From NCBI GenBank assembly GCA_017557665.1, contig JAFYYI010000041.1, forward strand, positions 1 through 8,444: a DNA stretch of 8,444 nucleotides, given 5' to 3'. This document shows positions 1 through 8,000 of this stretch, in pieces; within the stretch, counting starts at the first letter, position 1; every line of letters starts with the position of its first letter. The position numbers and the translations under genes are program-made. Under the pieces are notes generated by a model. It did no database searches and had not been told where the DNA came from. It saw only the letters and a list, made by a program, of their open reading frames with translations. The stretch comes from Muribaculaceae bacterium (GTDB lineage: Bacteria; Bacteroidota; Bacteroidia; Bacteroidales; Muribaculaceae).

Positions 1-677
1 AGGGCATCTTCAATATGGTCATCGATGACATCACCAACCGTATATTGGCTGTTGTTACCGAAGCGCACGCTCTCACCCCTGATGGTGACATTGGCGTTAA
101 TCTCTACGTTGTTGGCATTCAAAAGGAGTTTTGTCGTGGTGACACCGTTTTCGGTATCGCTCCTGAAGCTCAGTCCCTCATGCCAGGTATATTCGCCAGT
201 GCTTCTGTCATACGAATAGGTTCCAAAACCGAAATAGCCGCTGGCATAGCCCGTCTGAATGACAAGGCCAAGGCGGTTCTGGATGGCCTTCTTGTCACTC
301 GCCGCTATGCTTGACAAGTCACCGACAAAAGCCTCTATGAGGTCATCTGCCAGGAGGAATCCGGCATCGCCCACAGCCGCGCTGATGTCGTTTGCATGGA
401 AGGTGATATGGCTTGAATCGATATTGAACGTTCCCGTGGTGAAGTCCACCTGGTCTGCATCGATGGAAACACCCTCTGATATGACCGTCATCAAGCCGGA
501 GGTTATCACCACATTGTCTGCGGTGAGGTTCAGCTTGCCCGTGAAGTTTCCGCTGTTGTTCTTCTCCAGGGCAAGGGAGATGGTTGCAAGCCGCGTCCAG
601 CTGTCGGTCGCGCTGTCGTAGGCTTCCACATACATGCTGCCGGAGGTGGAGTCAAGGTGAAGGCCGCTCTTGGTTTT
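1..677 (-). other. Beta-rich shaft region, C-terminal end missing
   Basis: Residues 1320-1544 of the Tal-like protein. Alternating hydrophobic/polar strands with short turns occur at 1366-1416 (LNLTADNVVITSG, VSIDADQVDFTTG, FNIDSSHITFHAND). The same style returns at 1502-1527 (KLLLNANNVEINANVTIRG). This pattern is typical of triple-beta or beta-helical fibre shafts. The gene continues off the window edge, so the receptor-binding end cannot be seen. Confidence 0.55.
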
Positions 678-3600
678 GCTTTTGCGGTTGTTCACCTCTG
701 CCTGGATCTGGTCTCCGAGATTGGCAATCTTCGCCGTCGTGCCGCTGGCCGCGTCGGCCCAATCGTTGATGCTCCTTGTGGCGTCGCTGGTTCTGGCCGT
801 CCTGCAATAAAGCACGTCGCCAGTCCATTTGTAGGTGCGGCTCGTCTCGCCGTTTACCGTAGTCTCGGTGTACCAGATGGCATTCACCCATAGGTCGCCA
901 ACGTCGTAGGGGGCCGGGGGCAGAACGTTGGCCGAGGTCGAGAATACACGCTTTTTCTTGTCGGCTGTCTCTTGCGCGTCGTCTGCGGCCTGTTGTGCCG
1001 CATCTGCCTTGTCCTTGGCATCCTCAGAGAGAGCCGTCAGGAGGGCCGTGCGGGCTGCATAGAACGCAGACCAGATACCGCGCCATGTGTCGCCGTCGAT
1101 GGTTTCAGTGATGTCATTGCCCTGTGCGTCCTTTCTGTCTGCGCGTAGCCAAAGAGGAATCTTGTCTATTGCGTTGGCTACGGAATAGTCCGGGTCGCTC
1201 GTCTCGTGTGTCGTGGGGTCGGTGTACCAAGTGCCGCTTGTGCCGTTAAGATAGGTCGCAACAGCCCTGAAGGCATTCCTGTATGGGGTTACAAAGGCAC
1301 TCCCGATGGTCTCGTTGACGTAGGCGTTACCCTCCATGCAGCGGGCAATGATTTCCGCACGCTCACGCCATGCTGCCAGGAATTCACGCTTCACCGTCAG
1401 TTTCTCCGACGGATCGAGCCTGTCATCATTACCCATGTCGCCAATCTTGCTTAGGGCGTTGGTGGCATCAGTCTGGGCGTGCTCCGTCTTCTCACGGGCG
1501 GCCACCTCGATAGCCTTCAGCAATGTTGCCCGGCTGTCGAAGTAGTTCTTCCACGTGGTGCGGTAGTCATTTGCGGAAAGGTGGTAGTCCTCTTGCAGGT
1601 TCACGTCCGTATTCAGGGAGGCCAGCCATGCAGGGACGGCACTGCCCGACTCCACGCTGTTGATGTTCGTCTGGTCGTTGCCGTTCAGCATCAGGGCCAG
1701 AGCATGGTATCTGTTCACATACGCATTGTATGGGGTATAGATGACGGTACCGCCCTCGCTGGTGTTCTGAGCATCGTCGAGGTCATAGTCCTGTGCCTGT
1801 TCTATCAGTTTGACGTATTCGGCCACGGTGTCCTGCCACATAATCAGCAGTTCACTCTTCTCGGTTCCCGCGCTGATGATACCGTCGTCCCCCAGATTCT
1901 CAACCTTACGCTTGGCATCATTGGCGGTGGCCACGGCATCGTCTGCCGCCTCCAGTGCGGCAATGGTGTCAACGTCGGTAATCTCCACCCACAGGAACTG
2001 GCCGAGAGCCTGGTCGTATATCCACTGCCACGCACGGCCTCCAGTCCTGTTCACGTTGTCACGCCGTATGTAGAAAACGTCCTCCAGGTGAAGTTCCTGC
2101 TGGGCCGTGTTACCGGCTGCCGTGTCCGCGTCGTGCCAGTCCTTTGCCGGGTCGTTCCAGTCATTCAGGTGGCTGGAGGCGGGGAAAGGAGCCGTGTCGC
2201 CATACCACACCACCAGCTGCTTGTCGCTCTGCTGCTGAACACTCAGAAGACTGGCCTGTAGGGCATCCAGCTGTGCCTTCAGGTCACCACCGGCTATGCT
2301 CATGAAGTCGCCAGTTATTTTGTTTTTCTTCGGCGATATATAGGTCAGGGCGTTGGCGTAGTTGTCTAACTGAGGAGCAGCATCACGCCATGTCCTGAAT
2401 CCGTCGTAAACGGCAAAGAAGCCGCCGTTGGGGCCACTGCCACCAAGAACCGTCGCACCCTGACGCTCGGCCTTCGTCGTGTTGCCAAGCTGCACAACCA
2501 CGTCGCCAGCCCTCGGCTCTGAGTGGCTCGCGCTTGATGGCAGCAGGGTTATGTAGCCGAACTCCTCAGTACCGTCATCGATGGCCGACACCTCACGCCA
2601 GAAATAGCGGTTGATGCTACCGTCCAGGGCCTCGTTGTAAACCATCATCAGGGCAAGGTCGCCAACCTCAAACTGGTTGTAAATCGTCTGCCCGTTGCCG
2701 TCCACCCTGCGGAAGTACAGTCTATCCAGGCCGCCGTCCAGGTGCTCCACATGGTCAACGATGATATTGGCCTTTGTCACCACCAGCAAGCCGCCGGTGT
2801 GCTTGATGTGGTTCACGTCTATCTCATTCAGGTGGGTCGTGCCAAGAACAGTGAGCGAGCCGATGGTCATGCTCGCGTCCCCGTTCTGGTCAATGAATAT
2901 GCCGTGGCCGGTCGTACCGAGTATCAGTTCCTTCAGGATGGTCAGCGAGTCCTTCACCACACTGCCGCTGCCCATCAGACGCGCCAGCAGGGGAATGCTG
3001 CTCTCGCTCACGCCGCCACGTCCGCTCACGCCGCCGTCATCGCCTGTCGTGGCACTCCCGCCACCGGCCTGTATCGTGTCTATCTTGTCACTCAGGCGGC
3101 CAATCAGCCCCTTGCTGTTCTGGTAGTTTCCGACGGTATATTGCACCTCGCCCGTTATCAGGTCGTGCCGCACGCTCGTAATGCCGCCGCCCAGGGCAGG
3201 GGCCGCGCCGTAGGTGACGTAGGTGAAACTGCTCTTGTCCCGCGTGTATGCACTCACCGCATCCTGACCGGCACGCAGCAGTTCGGCCTTCGCCGCCGCC
3301 TTGTAAACATCGTCCATCGCCACGTTGGCCAGCGTCACTTTGTTGTTCTTCAAGTCCATAGCACCGCCATACGGGCAGACTTTCTCACCGCTCGTCGAGG
3401 GCAGTATCATGCCGCCCTCCACCTTGTAGATGATGCGGTATTCGCCATGCACGGGCTGGTAGCCCTCGCCGATATCGTCATCCTCCTTCTCACGCGCCGG
3501 GCTGATGGCATCGAAATAGGTCAGCTCAAACTCCCGTCCTACCAGCGGCTGCGGCAGCGCACCGTCGGCATAGTTCGGCTGGAACACCAGCGAGAGGGGA

Positions 3601-4634
3601 AGGCCTTCGATGATGAGGCTTGTGTCGAATACATACGGAACCAGCTCAGAGCCGTTCCAATATGCCAGCTTGAAATACCACTTCGAATACTGTTTGTACG
3701 TCGTTTCAACGGCTCCCGTCTCGGGGTTCGTCGTTTGCGAGTCCACAATCTTCTTCCCGTTCTCGTCGGTCAGCCAGCAACGGCGCTCGTGAACGTCATA
3801 CAGCCAGAGTTCCATCTTCGGGTAGATGTCATCAAACACAAGGTCTTTCATAATCCTCGGACTGCCGCCGCCCAGGATGCTGTCGCCGTCAAGCATCAGA
3901 CGCTGCGTCACTTGCACGTTCTGGCCCCTGATGGTTTTCTTCGACATGTTCTTAGTGCCGCCCAGGATGCGGAATGTGTTGTACTGGATGCCACCGTCAG
4001 TGGCCGACACCAGCACACCGGCATTCTCCGTACCGTTCTCACCAACTTGGGCCGTGCCGTAGCTGGGGGTGCTGCCGTCCATGTCGAAGGCACCGAACTG
4101 GATGGTATGGCTCGACCAAATAAAGTGATAGTCCACGCCGAAGGCATCGGCAATCGCCGCCGCCGCGCTTTTCACCGTAGCACCGTCGAAGCGGATGCTC
4201 TGGATCACGCTGCTGCTCAGGCCGCCCGTGTCTGCCGTCCATTCTCCCAGGTCGCCGTGGTCGCTCAGGCAATCGGCCAGGGCTGCCGCTATCGTCTGAA
4301 TGTTGCCCGTGTAGGGATAGGTGGAGAGCACCACGTCCTCGTAGGTCACGTTGCCCGCACCGTCAGTTCCTGTCACGGCCTCTGTCTTGAAGTAGAAGGG
4401 CAGATAGTCCAGCTGGGCCAGGCGGTGCAGGAACTTCGGCGCGTAGCGGTAGCTGTACGCCGACTGCTGGCTGGGCCAGTACGTCGAGAAAAGGAGGTAG
4501 TCGCTGTCAATGGGACACGCCGTACCAGCCGCTATCGGAGCACTTGCCGTGTCGTTCCACTCCATCTGGACGTAGCCGCCGTCGTTGATGTTCTCCTCCT
4601 TGATGATGCTTTCGTATGTCTCTGGAAATGCCAT
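1..4634 (-). CDS. Tail-tip hub/fibre (Tal-like) protein, 3' partial
   Basis: The open frame runs 1544 codons from ATG 4634 to the window edge without a stop; its C-terminus is missing. It is probably the central tail-tip protein: an N-terminal hub at the tube end followed by a trimeric fibre reaching toward the host. Seen in order: a hub-like region (residues 1-520); a Gly/Ser linker (524-541); a beta-rich module (586-750); an aromatic module (806-892); two tandem helical units (898-1052 and 1055-1213); an Ala-rich coiled-coil stretch (1203-1229); a second aromatic module (1228-1294); and a beta-rich shaft (1320-1544). Module organisation and position after tape measure and Dit-like genes support the call, and several segments match Bacteroidales prophage hub proteins from memory. 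The start was chosen because it lies 5 bases after the previous stop; the frame is open further upstream but has no nearby ATG. No lysozyme or peptidase motif was recognised. Receptor binding is inferred. Confidence 0.85.
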   Translation of the reverse strand, partial: MAFPETYESIIKEENINDGGYVQMEWNDTASAPIAAGTACPIDSDYLLFSTYWPSQQSAYSYRYAPKFLHRLAQLDYLPFYFKTEAVTGTDGAGNVTYEDVVLSTYPYTGNIQTIAAALADCLSDHGDLGEWTADTGGLSSSVIQSIRFDGATVKSAAAAIADAFGVDYHFIWSSHTIQFGAFDMDGSTPSYGTAQVGENGTENAGVLVSATDGGIQYNTFRILGGTKNMSKKTIRGQNVQVTQRLMLDGDSILGGGSPRIMKDLVFDDIYPKMELWLYDVHERRCWLTDENGKKIVDSQTTNPETGAVETTYKQYSKWYFKLAYWNGSELVPYVFDTSLIIEGLPLSLVFQPNYADGALPQPLVGREFELTYFDAISPAREKEDDDIGEGYQPVHGEYRIIYKVEGGMILPSTSGEKVCPYGGAMDLKNNKVTLANVAMDDVYKAAAKAELLRAGQDAVSAYTRDKSSFTYVTYGAAPALGGGITSVRHDLITGEVQYTVGNYQNSKGLIGRLSDKIDTIQAGGGSATTGDDGGVSGRGGVSESSIPLLARLMGSGSVVKDSLTILKELILGTTGHGIFIDQNGDASMTIGSLTVLGTTHLNEIDVNHIKHTGGLLVVTKANIIVDHVEHLDGGLDRLYFRRVDGNGQTIYNQFEVGDLALMMVYNEALDGSINRYFWREVSAIDDGTEEFGYITLLPSSASHSEPRAGDVVVQLGNTTKAERQGATVLGGSGPNGGFFAVYDGFRTWRDAAPQLDNYANALTYISPKKNKITGDFMSIAGGDLKAQLDALQASLLSVQQQSDKQLVVWYGDTAPFPASSHLNDWNDPAKDWHDADTAAGNTAQQELHLEDVFYIRRDNVNRTGGRAWQWIYDQALGQFLWVEITDVDTIAALEAADDAVATANDAKRKVENLGDDGIISAGTEKSELLIMWQDTVAEYVKLIEQAQDYDLDDAQNTSEGGTVIYTPYNAYVNRYHALALMLNGNDQTNINSVESGSAVPAWLASLNTDVNLQEDYHLSANDYRTTWKNYFDSRATLLKAIEVAAREKTEHAQTDATNALSKIGDMGNDDRLDPSEKLTVKREFLAAWRERAEIIARCMEGNAYVNETIGSAFVTPYRNAFRAVATYLNGTSGTWYTDPTTHETSDPDYSVANAIDKIPLWLRADRKDAQGNDITETIDGDTWRGIWSAFYAARTALLTALSEDAKDKADAAQQAADDAQETADKKKRVFSTSANVLPPAPYDVGDLWVNAIWYTETTVNGETSRTYKWTGDVLYCRTARTSDATRSINDWADAASGTTAKIANLGDQIQAEVNNRKSKTKSGLHLDSTSGSMYVEAYDSATDSWTRLATISLALEKNNSGNFTGKLNLTADNVVITSGLMTVISEGVSIDADQVDFTTGTFNIDSSHITFHANDISAAVGDAGFLLADDLIEAFVGDLSSIAASDKKAIQNRLGLVIQTGYASGYFGFGTYSYDRSTGEYTWHEGLSFRSDTENGVTTTKLLLNANNVEINANVTIRGESVRFGNNSQYTVGDVIDDHIEDA
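753..953 (-). other. Aromatic-rich module 2 (GDLW type) of the Tal-like protein
   Basis: Residues 1228-1294 contain PPAPYDVGDLWVN, TYKWTGDVLYCRTAR and SINDWADA. This order (PP-PY-x-x-GDLW, then a Y-C/R-R strand, then DW-x-x-A) is common in Tal/tip proteins of phages of Gram-positive bacteria as I recall, and it recurs here in a Bacteroidales-like protein. It looks related to module 1, although module 1 lacks the GDLW signature. Confidence 0.55.
996..1472 (-). repeat. Helical unit B of the tandem duplication in the Tal-like protein
   Basis: Residues 1055-1213. Landmarks paired with unit A: NDDRLDPSEK (1069-1078), VTPYRNAFRAVATYLNG (1115-1131), IPLWLRAD (1159-1166), TWRGIWSAFYAARTALLTAL (1183-1202) and a closing DAAQ. 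Offsets between paired landmarks are 146-160 residues, so this is a head-to-tail duplication with small indels. Unit B runs directly into an Ala-rich coiled-coil stretch (1203-1229, AKDKADAAQQAADDAQETA) that probably drives trimerisation. Confidence 0.7.
1479..1943 (-). repeat. Helical unit A of a tandem duplication in the Tal-like protein
   Basis: Residues 898-1052. Landmarks: DDGIISAGTEK (916-926), a long amphipathic helix, YTPYNAYVNRYHALALMLNG (966-985), VPAWLASL (1000-1007), DYRTTWKNYFDSRATLLKAI (1023-1042) and a closing EHAQ. The same landmarks appear in the same order in the next unit. The D-x-x-I/L-x-x-x-EK start resembles the 'DxxLTPxEK' helical module recurrent in tail-tip proteins of phages of several host phyla, as I recall. 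Confidence 0.7.
1959..2219 (-). other. Aromatic-rich module 1 of the Tal-like protein
   Basis: Residues 806-892 contain VVWYGDTAPFP, NDWNDPAKDWHD, EDVFYIRRDN and RAWQWIYDQALGQFLWVEITD. The layout (Pro/Gly-rich opening, 'Dvfy-RR' strand, Trp-rich strand pair ending in D-V-D-T) resembles small modules repeated in phage tip proteins and is shared with the segment at 753-953. The exposed aromatics make carbohydrate contact plausible, but that is inference. Confidence 0.5.
2385..2879 (-). other. Beta-rich module of the Bacteroidales tail-protein type
   Basis: Residues 586-750. The visible motif order is: SLTVLGTTHLNEI, HTGGLLVVTKANIIV, YNQFEVGDLALMMVYN, NRYFWREV, GDVVVQLGN, then AERQGATVL. In many Bacteroidales phage hub proteins I recall a module with the same order (FEVGDQARCQTFN, YYWRLV, GDEIIQLGNR, RQNAI). 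Here the FEVGD-QARC cysteine is absent. Its function is unknown to me; it is a constant part of the fibre and not an obvious enzyme. Confidence 0.6.
3012..3065 (-). other. Gly/Ser-rich linker in the Tal-like protein
   Basis: Residues 524-541 read GGGSATTGDDGGVSGRGG. They separate the hub region from the downstream fibre modules and are probably a flexible hinge. A following helix-prone stretch (546-571) may begin trimerisation of the fibre. Confidence 0.6.
3075..4634 (-). other. N-terminal hub region of the Tal-like protein
   Basis: Residues 1-520. The region starts with short beta and aromatic segments (YLLFSTYWPSQQSAYSYRY), then a helical stretch around FDGATVKSAAAAIADAFGVDY (149-169), resembling the conserved 'ALQMIADTFETEWEI'-type helix of Bacteroidales hub proteins. 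It continues with 'FRILGGTKNM' (221-230), a 'FDDIYPK' motif (267-273) and 'LVGREFELTYF' (364-374). The order of these motifs matches the gp27-like hub of Bacteroidales prophage tails as I recall it. It would form the ring that closes the tube under the Dit-like protein. Residues 480-501 ('SVRHDLITGEVQYTVG') look like a closing beta hairpin. Confidence 0.6.
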
Positions 4635-4639
4635 AGGTC
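4635..4639 (-). other. 5-base junction, Dit-like to Tal-like gene
   Basis: The TAA of the Dit-like gene is followed by GACCT and then the ATG of the hub gene. The only purine-rich element upstream is a weak AGGA about 15 bases before the ATG. Tight spacing points to a shared transcript and probably coupled translation. Confidence 0.55.
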
Positions 4640-5068
4640 TTATGTCCTGTTGTTGGGGTTGGGTTCTTCGAGCGAAAGCGTGAACTTCGCCATATTCATG
4701 TTGTACTCTGCAAAGGGCTGGCAGTCCACATAGCGGAAGTGATACACCACGCCGCTCATGTATTTCGTCTTCACATGAATCCAGCCCGCATCCAGTATCT
4801 CAGAGCAAAAGGCAGCATAGCGTGTCAGGAAGCCCTCCTTGCTGCGGGCCACAATGTGCATCGGAACACTCAGCGTCCGAACGTCCTTATAGCCCACCGC
4901 ACCAACGATGGCCGTGCCGTTCATCGCCAGGTTCTTGTTCTGCACTGGCTCCTTGTGGGGGGCGGGGGTCATCAGCTTGCTCATGCCCTCGCTCTCTAAT
5001 GATACGCCGTACGTGACAAAGGCATCCACCCAGTCATTGCCTCGCTTGAAAAACAGTTCTCCTTGCAT
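4640..5068 (-). CDS. Dit-like distal tail protein
   Basis: A 142-residue protein, complete, lying between the tape measure and tip hub genes, where siphophages encode the distal tail (Dit) protein that forms the ring joining tail tube to tip. It is rich in short beta-strand patterns (DAFVTYGVSL, VRTLSVPMHIVA, GVVYHFRYVDC, NMAKFTLSLEEP). It also has a central 'PAPHKEPV' motif resembling the small tail protein that precedes the hub gene in Bacteroidales prophages, as I recall that family. It has no signal peptide or membrane segment. It is much shorter than Gram-positive Dit proteins (about 250 residues), so it probably holds only the N-terminal ring-forming domain and no carbohydrate-binding extension. 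The ATG at 5068 lies 2 bases after the tape measure stop and the TAA ends 5 bases before the next ATG. The role rests mainly on gene order and size; another minor tail or baseplate protein is possible. Confidence 0.7.
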   Translation of the reverse strand: MQGELFFKRGNDWVDAFVTYGVSLESEGMSKLMTPAPHKEPVQNKNLAMNGTAIVGAVGYKDVRTLSVPMHIVARSKEGFLTRYAAFCSEILDAGWIHVKTKYMSGVVYHFRYVDCQPFAEYNMNMAKFTLSLEEPNPNNRT

Positions 5069-5070
5069 CG
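5069..5070 (-). other. 2-base junction, tape measure to Dit-like gene
   Basis: The tape measure TAG is followed by two bases and then ATG, which suggests coupled translation. The preceding bases are AT-rich (AAAATTAGTATAG) with no upstream Shine-Dalgarno site. The only AAGGAG lies after the ATG, in codons 2-4, and has no suitably spaced start downstream. Start sites lacking a Shine-Dalgarno are normal in Bacteroidota. Confidence 0.6.
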
Positions 5071-8000
5071 CTATACTAATTTTGTCAGTTTGCCGATAAT
5101 GTTGTCTATTTTCATCCCGAACTGCTCCAGGATGGAACGGTTCGTGCGCTTGATGTCCAGCAGGTATTCGTTGGTCGTGTTCAGAAGCGACCGTATCTCC
5201 TTCACCGTGTCACCGCCGGGACTCGTGATGCCGGTCAGGCCACGCAGCGTCGCCAGGATCTGCTCCCTCACGTCATTGCCCTGCAGCGTCGCCATCTGCT
5301 GAGCCACGGCAATGCCCAGATAGGTCTCAAACTGGTCATAGGTCGCCTTATCGGCCATGTTCATCGTGGCACCCTGGTCTTGGGTGTTCCCGGTTCCCAT
5401 CAGGTCGTGGATGGCCTGGGCCTCCTCGGCATAGCCTTCCTTCGCTGCCGCAATGGCCTCCTGCAACTGCTTCAGCAGCGAGGCGCGTTCTTCCTCGGAA
5501 TAGTTGCCCTTCATGATGGCCGCATACTGCTCCTGCCACTCGGACAGACGTTTGTCGAACTCGTCGCCAAGCACGAACCTGTCAATGAAGGCCTCCGTCA
5601 GCAGCTTCGATATTTCGTTGGTGAAATCCTCCGTGTCGTTTTCCATATCCATCAGGGCAGAACGGAAACTGCTACGCAGGTCGGCCAGCGGCGAGTTCAT
5701 CTGCTCCACGATGGCACTCCAGCCCGTCAGGTCAAAGATGGCCTGCGTCTGTTCCTGCATCTCCTTGGCCTTCGCCTCCCACTCGGCGGCCAGCTTGTTC
5801 ATCGCTGCTGCCGCCTGTTCCTCGCTCATATCGCTGTTGAGGATGGCATCGTACTGGCTCTGTATGCCCTCCAGCCATGTGTCAAACTGTGAACTCAGAA
5901 CAAGTTTTTCAACAAGTTTCTGAGTCAGCAGCCGCTTAATGTCGTTCACGAAGTCCGCTGTACCGGCTTTCATATCCATCAGCGCACTCAGCCAGTTCTC
6001 ACGCATCGACGTAATGGTGTCATCCACCACCTCCTCTTTGAAGATGCCGAAGGAGTTCAGTATCTGCTCAACCATTGGCTGCATGTCGCCGAAGGCCGTC
6101 TTTATCTCCTCAATATATGGCGTGAGTTCTGGCAGAACGCTCTCCCACGTGGCACCGTCACGGCTCATGGCAGTATTGAAGGCATCCTGCAGGTTATCAA
6201 GCAGCGGCTGGATCATGCTCGTGACCATCATCTGCTCAATAATCTTGCGGGCCATCGTCCGGCCAATCTCCTCGGCCCAGTCCTCTGCCGTCGCGTCCAT
6301 GTCCAGCAACGTTGACACCCATCCGTCGGACATAGTCTTGAAGGTGTCGTCCGGCTCTTTCAGACGCTCGCGCAAGTCTGCGGATGCCTGATCAAGCAAA
6401 TCGCGCTCCACCATTAGTTCGTCAATGAGGGCCTGTAGCTGGCTCTCTTTCTGCTCCTGAGTCAGTTCACCGTTCTGGAAAATTTCAAGATAACGGCGGT
6501 TCCAGTATTCCAGATAGCCGTCGAAATTGTCGAAATCCTGCCCGTTGACGGTCAGCTTCACGTCAAAGATGAACTTCTCTATCATGTCCTGAACCAGCGT
6601 CTTGTCGAGTTCCCTGCGGAAACTCTCAGCGTCGGACTTCATGTCAAGAAGGGAGTTCAGGAACGACTGCCGCAGGTTCTTGAAGGGGGTCTCAGGCTTG
6701 GACTCCTCTACCAGCCCAAGGGCTTCCAGAAACTCCTGGGCAAGGGGAGCCAGTTCCTTGTATTTCTCCACAATCTCGGCTATCTTGCCTTTCAGCATGT
6801 CAAGCGTCTGCTCGTCACCGCCAATATGGCCGAAGCCGTTCTGTACGAGATCGGCCACGGCTGACTTCCACTCGTCAAGCAAACCGTCAAAAGCCTGGCT
6901 CAACAGCTGCTGCTCGATAATCTGACGGGCGAGGGTCTCGCCTATCTTCTTGCCCCATTCCTCAGCGTCCGTGTCCATGTCCATCAGTGCATCGAGGAAG
7001 TCGCTGTGCAAGTCCTCAAACACGTCTTCAGATTCCTCTATCTCCTTAATCATGTCGGAGTAGCCCAAATCGTCCATGATACCCTGCGACTGCTCGGCCA
7101 GCTCCTTGCGCTTGGCCACCATTTCATCCACGAGGGCCTTCAGGCGGTCAGCGTCACCGCCATGTGCCAGCTCGTCGGCATAGCGTTCCTTCCAGTCTGC
7201 AAGCCACGCCTCGAAGTCGTCGCCAAGTACCAGGCTGTTTATCAAGTCCTCAACCATGATGCGCGTGATTTCCTTCTGCCACGACTCAGCATCGGCCTCC
7301 ATGTCCGTCAGCGTCGAGAGCCACATGTCACGCAGATTCTCAAAATACTTTACCGCTTCATCTGTAGCCTCTCCAGTGTCCTTTATCAATCCAGCCTTTT
7401 TCATGGCCTCACGCCATTCAAGTGTAGTGTTGGCTATGTCTTCATTGGCACGTCTTATATCGTCAATCTCTCCCTCCGTCAAATCAGTACCACCTTCGCT
7501 ATCTTTGCCAGCATATTTCGCAATCATAGCATAAAGGTCTTTGATTTTTCCCTGAATAGCCTCGCTATTGACAAAACTCTCAATCAGCGCATTTGTGATA
7601 AGCTCATTGATATGGTCTGCAAAATCCTCCGTTGTGCTGTCAAGGTTCTTCAGCAGGGACTTGTAGGAGTCCAAGAATCCATCCCATGTGTAGCCCGTCA
7701 GTTTTTCATTCAAGTATGAAATATATTCCTCTAACTTTCCTGAATGGGTTATGTATTCTTCCACCAGTTCCTCTGGATTCCTGTGTCCGTCGCCGCTGAA
7801 AAGTTTCTCCCATTCTTTAGGGGCAAAACTTTTCAGGAGTTCCATTTCTTCGGGTGACAAATCCCAAATGTTGTTTCGGTTCACACTATTATGGGTAACG
7901 CCACTTTCGCCAATGTGCTCACTCAGTATTCTGGAGAAAATCTGCCAACCTTCCCATCCGTTCCCGGCCATGTGGTAGTTGAAAGATGACTTACCAGCGA

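Noticed and set aside
1479..2261. Plus-strand open frame of 260 codons
   Set aside because: It lies opposite the well-supported helical duplication and aromatic module 1 of the hub protein, and its translation shows no domain or initiation signal.
2742..4733. Long plus-strand open frame of 663 codons opposite the hub gene
   Set aside because: It is codon-aligned with the hub gene on the other strand, its translation is His/Arg/Val-rich with no recognisable domain, and it runs past the hub start into the Dit-like gene. The minus-strand protein has clear family motifs. It is an antisense shadow caused by codon bias.
5055..5068. AAGGAG just inside the Dit-like gene as a ribosome binding site for a later start
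   Set aside because: The motif falls in codons 2-4. The only start-like triplet nearby, CTG, is 2 bases away, which is too close, and the next codons are not start codons. Treated as chance.
7006..7719. Plus-strand open frame of 237 codons opposite the tape measure
   Set aside because: It covers repeats R1-R2 of the tape measure in antisense. The repeat structure exists only in the minus-strand reading, so this frame is incidental.
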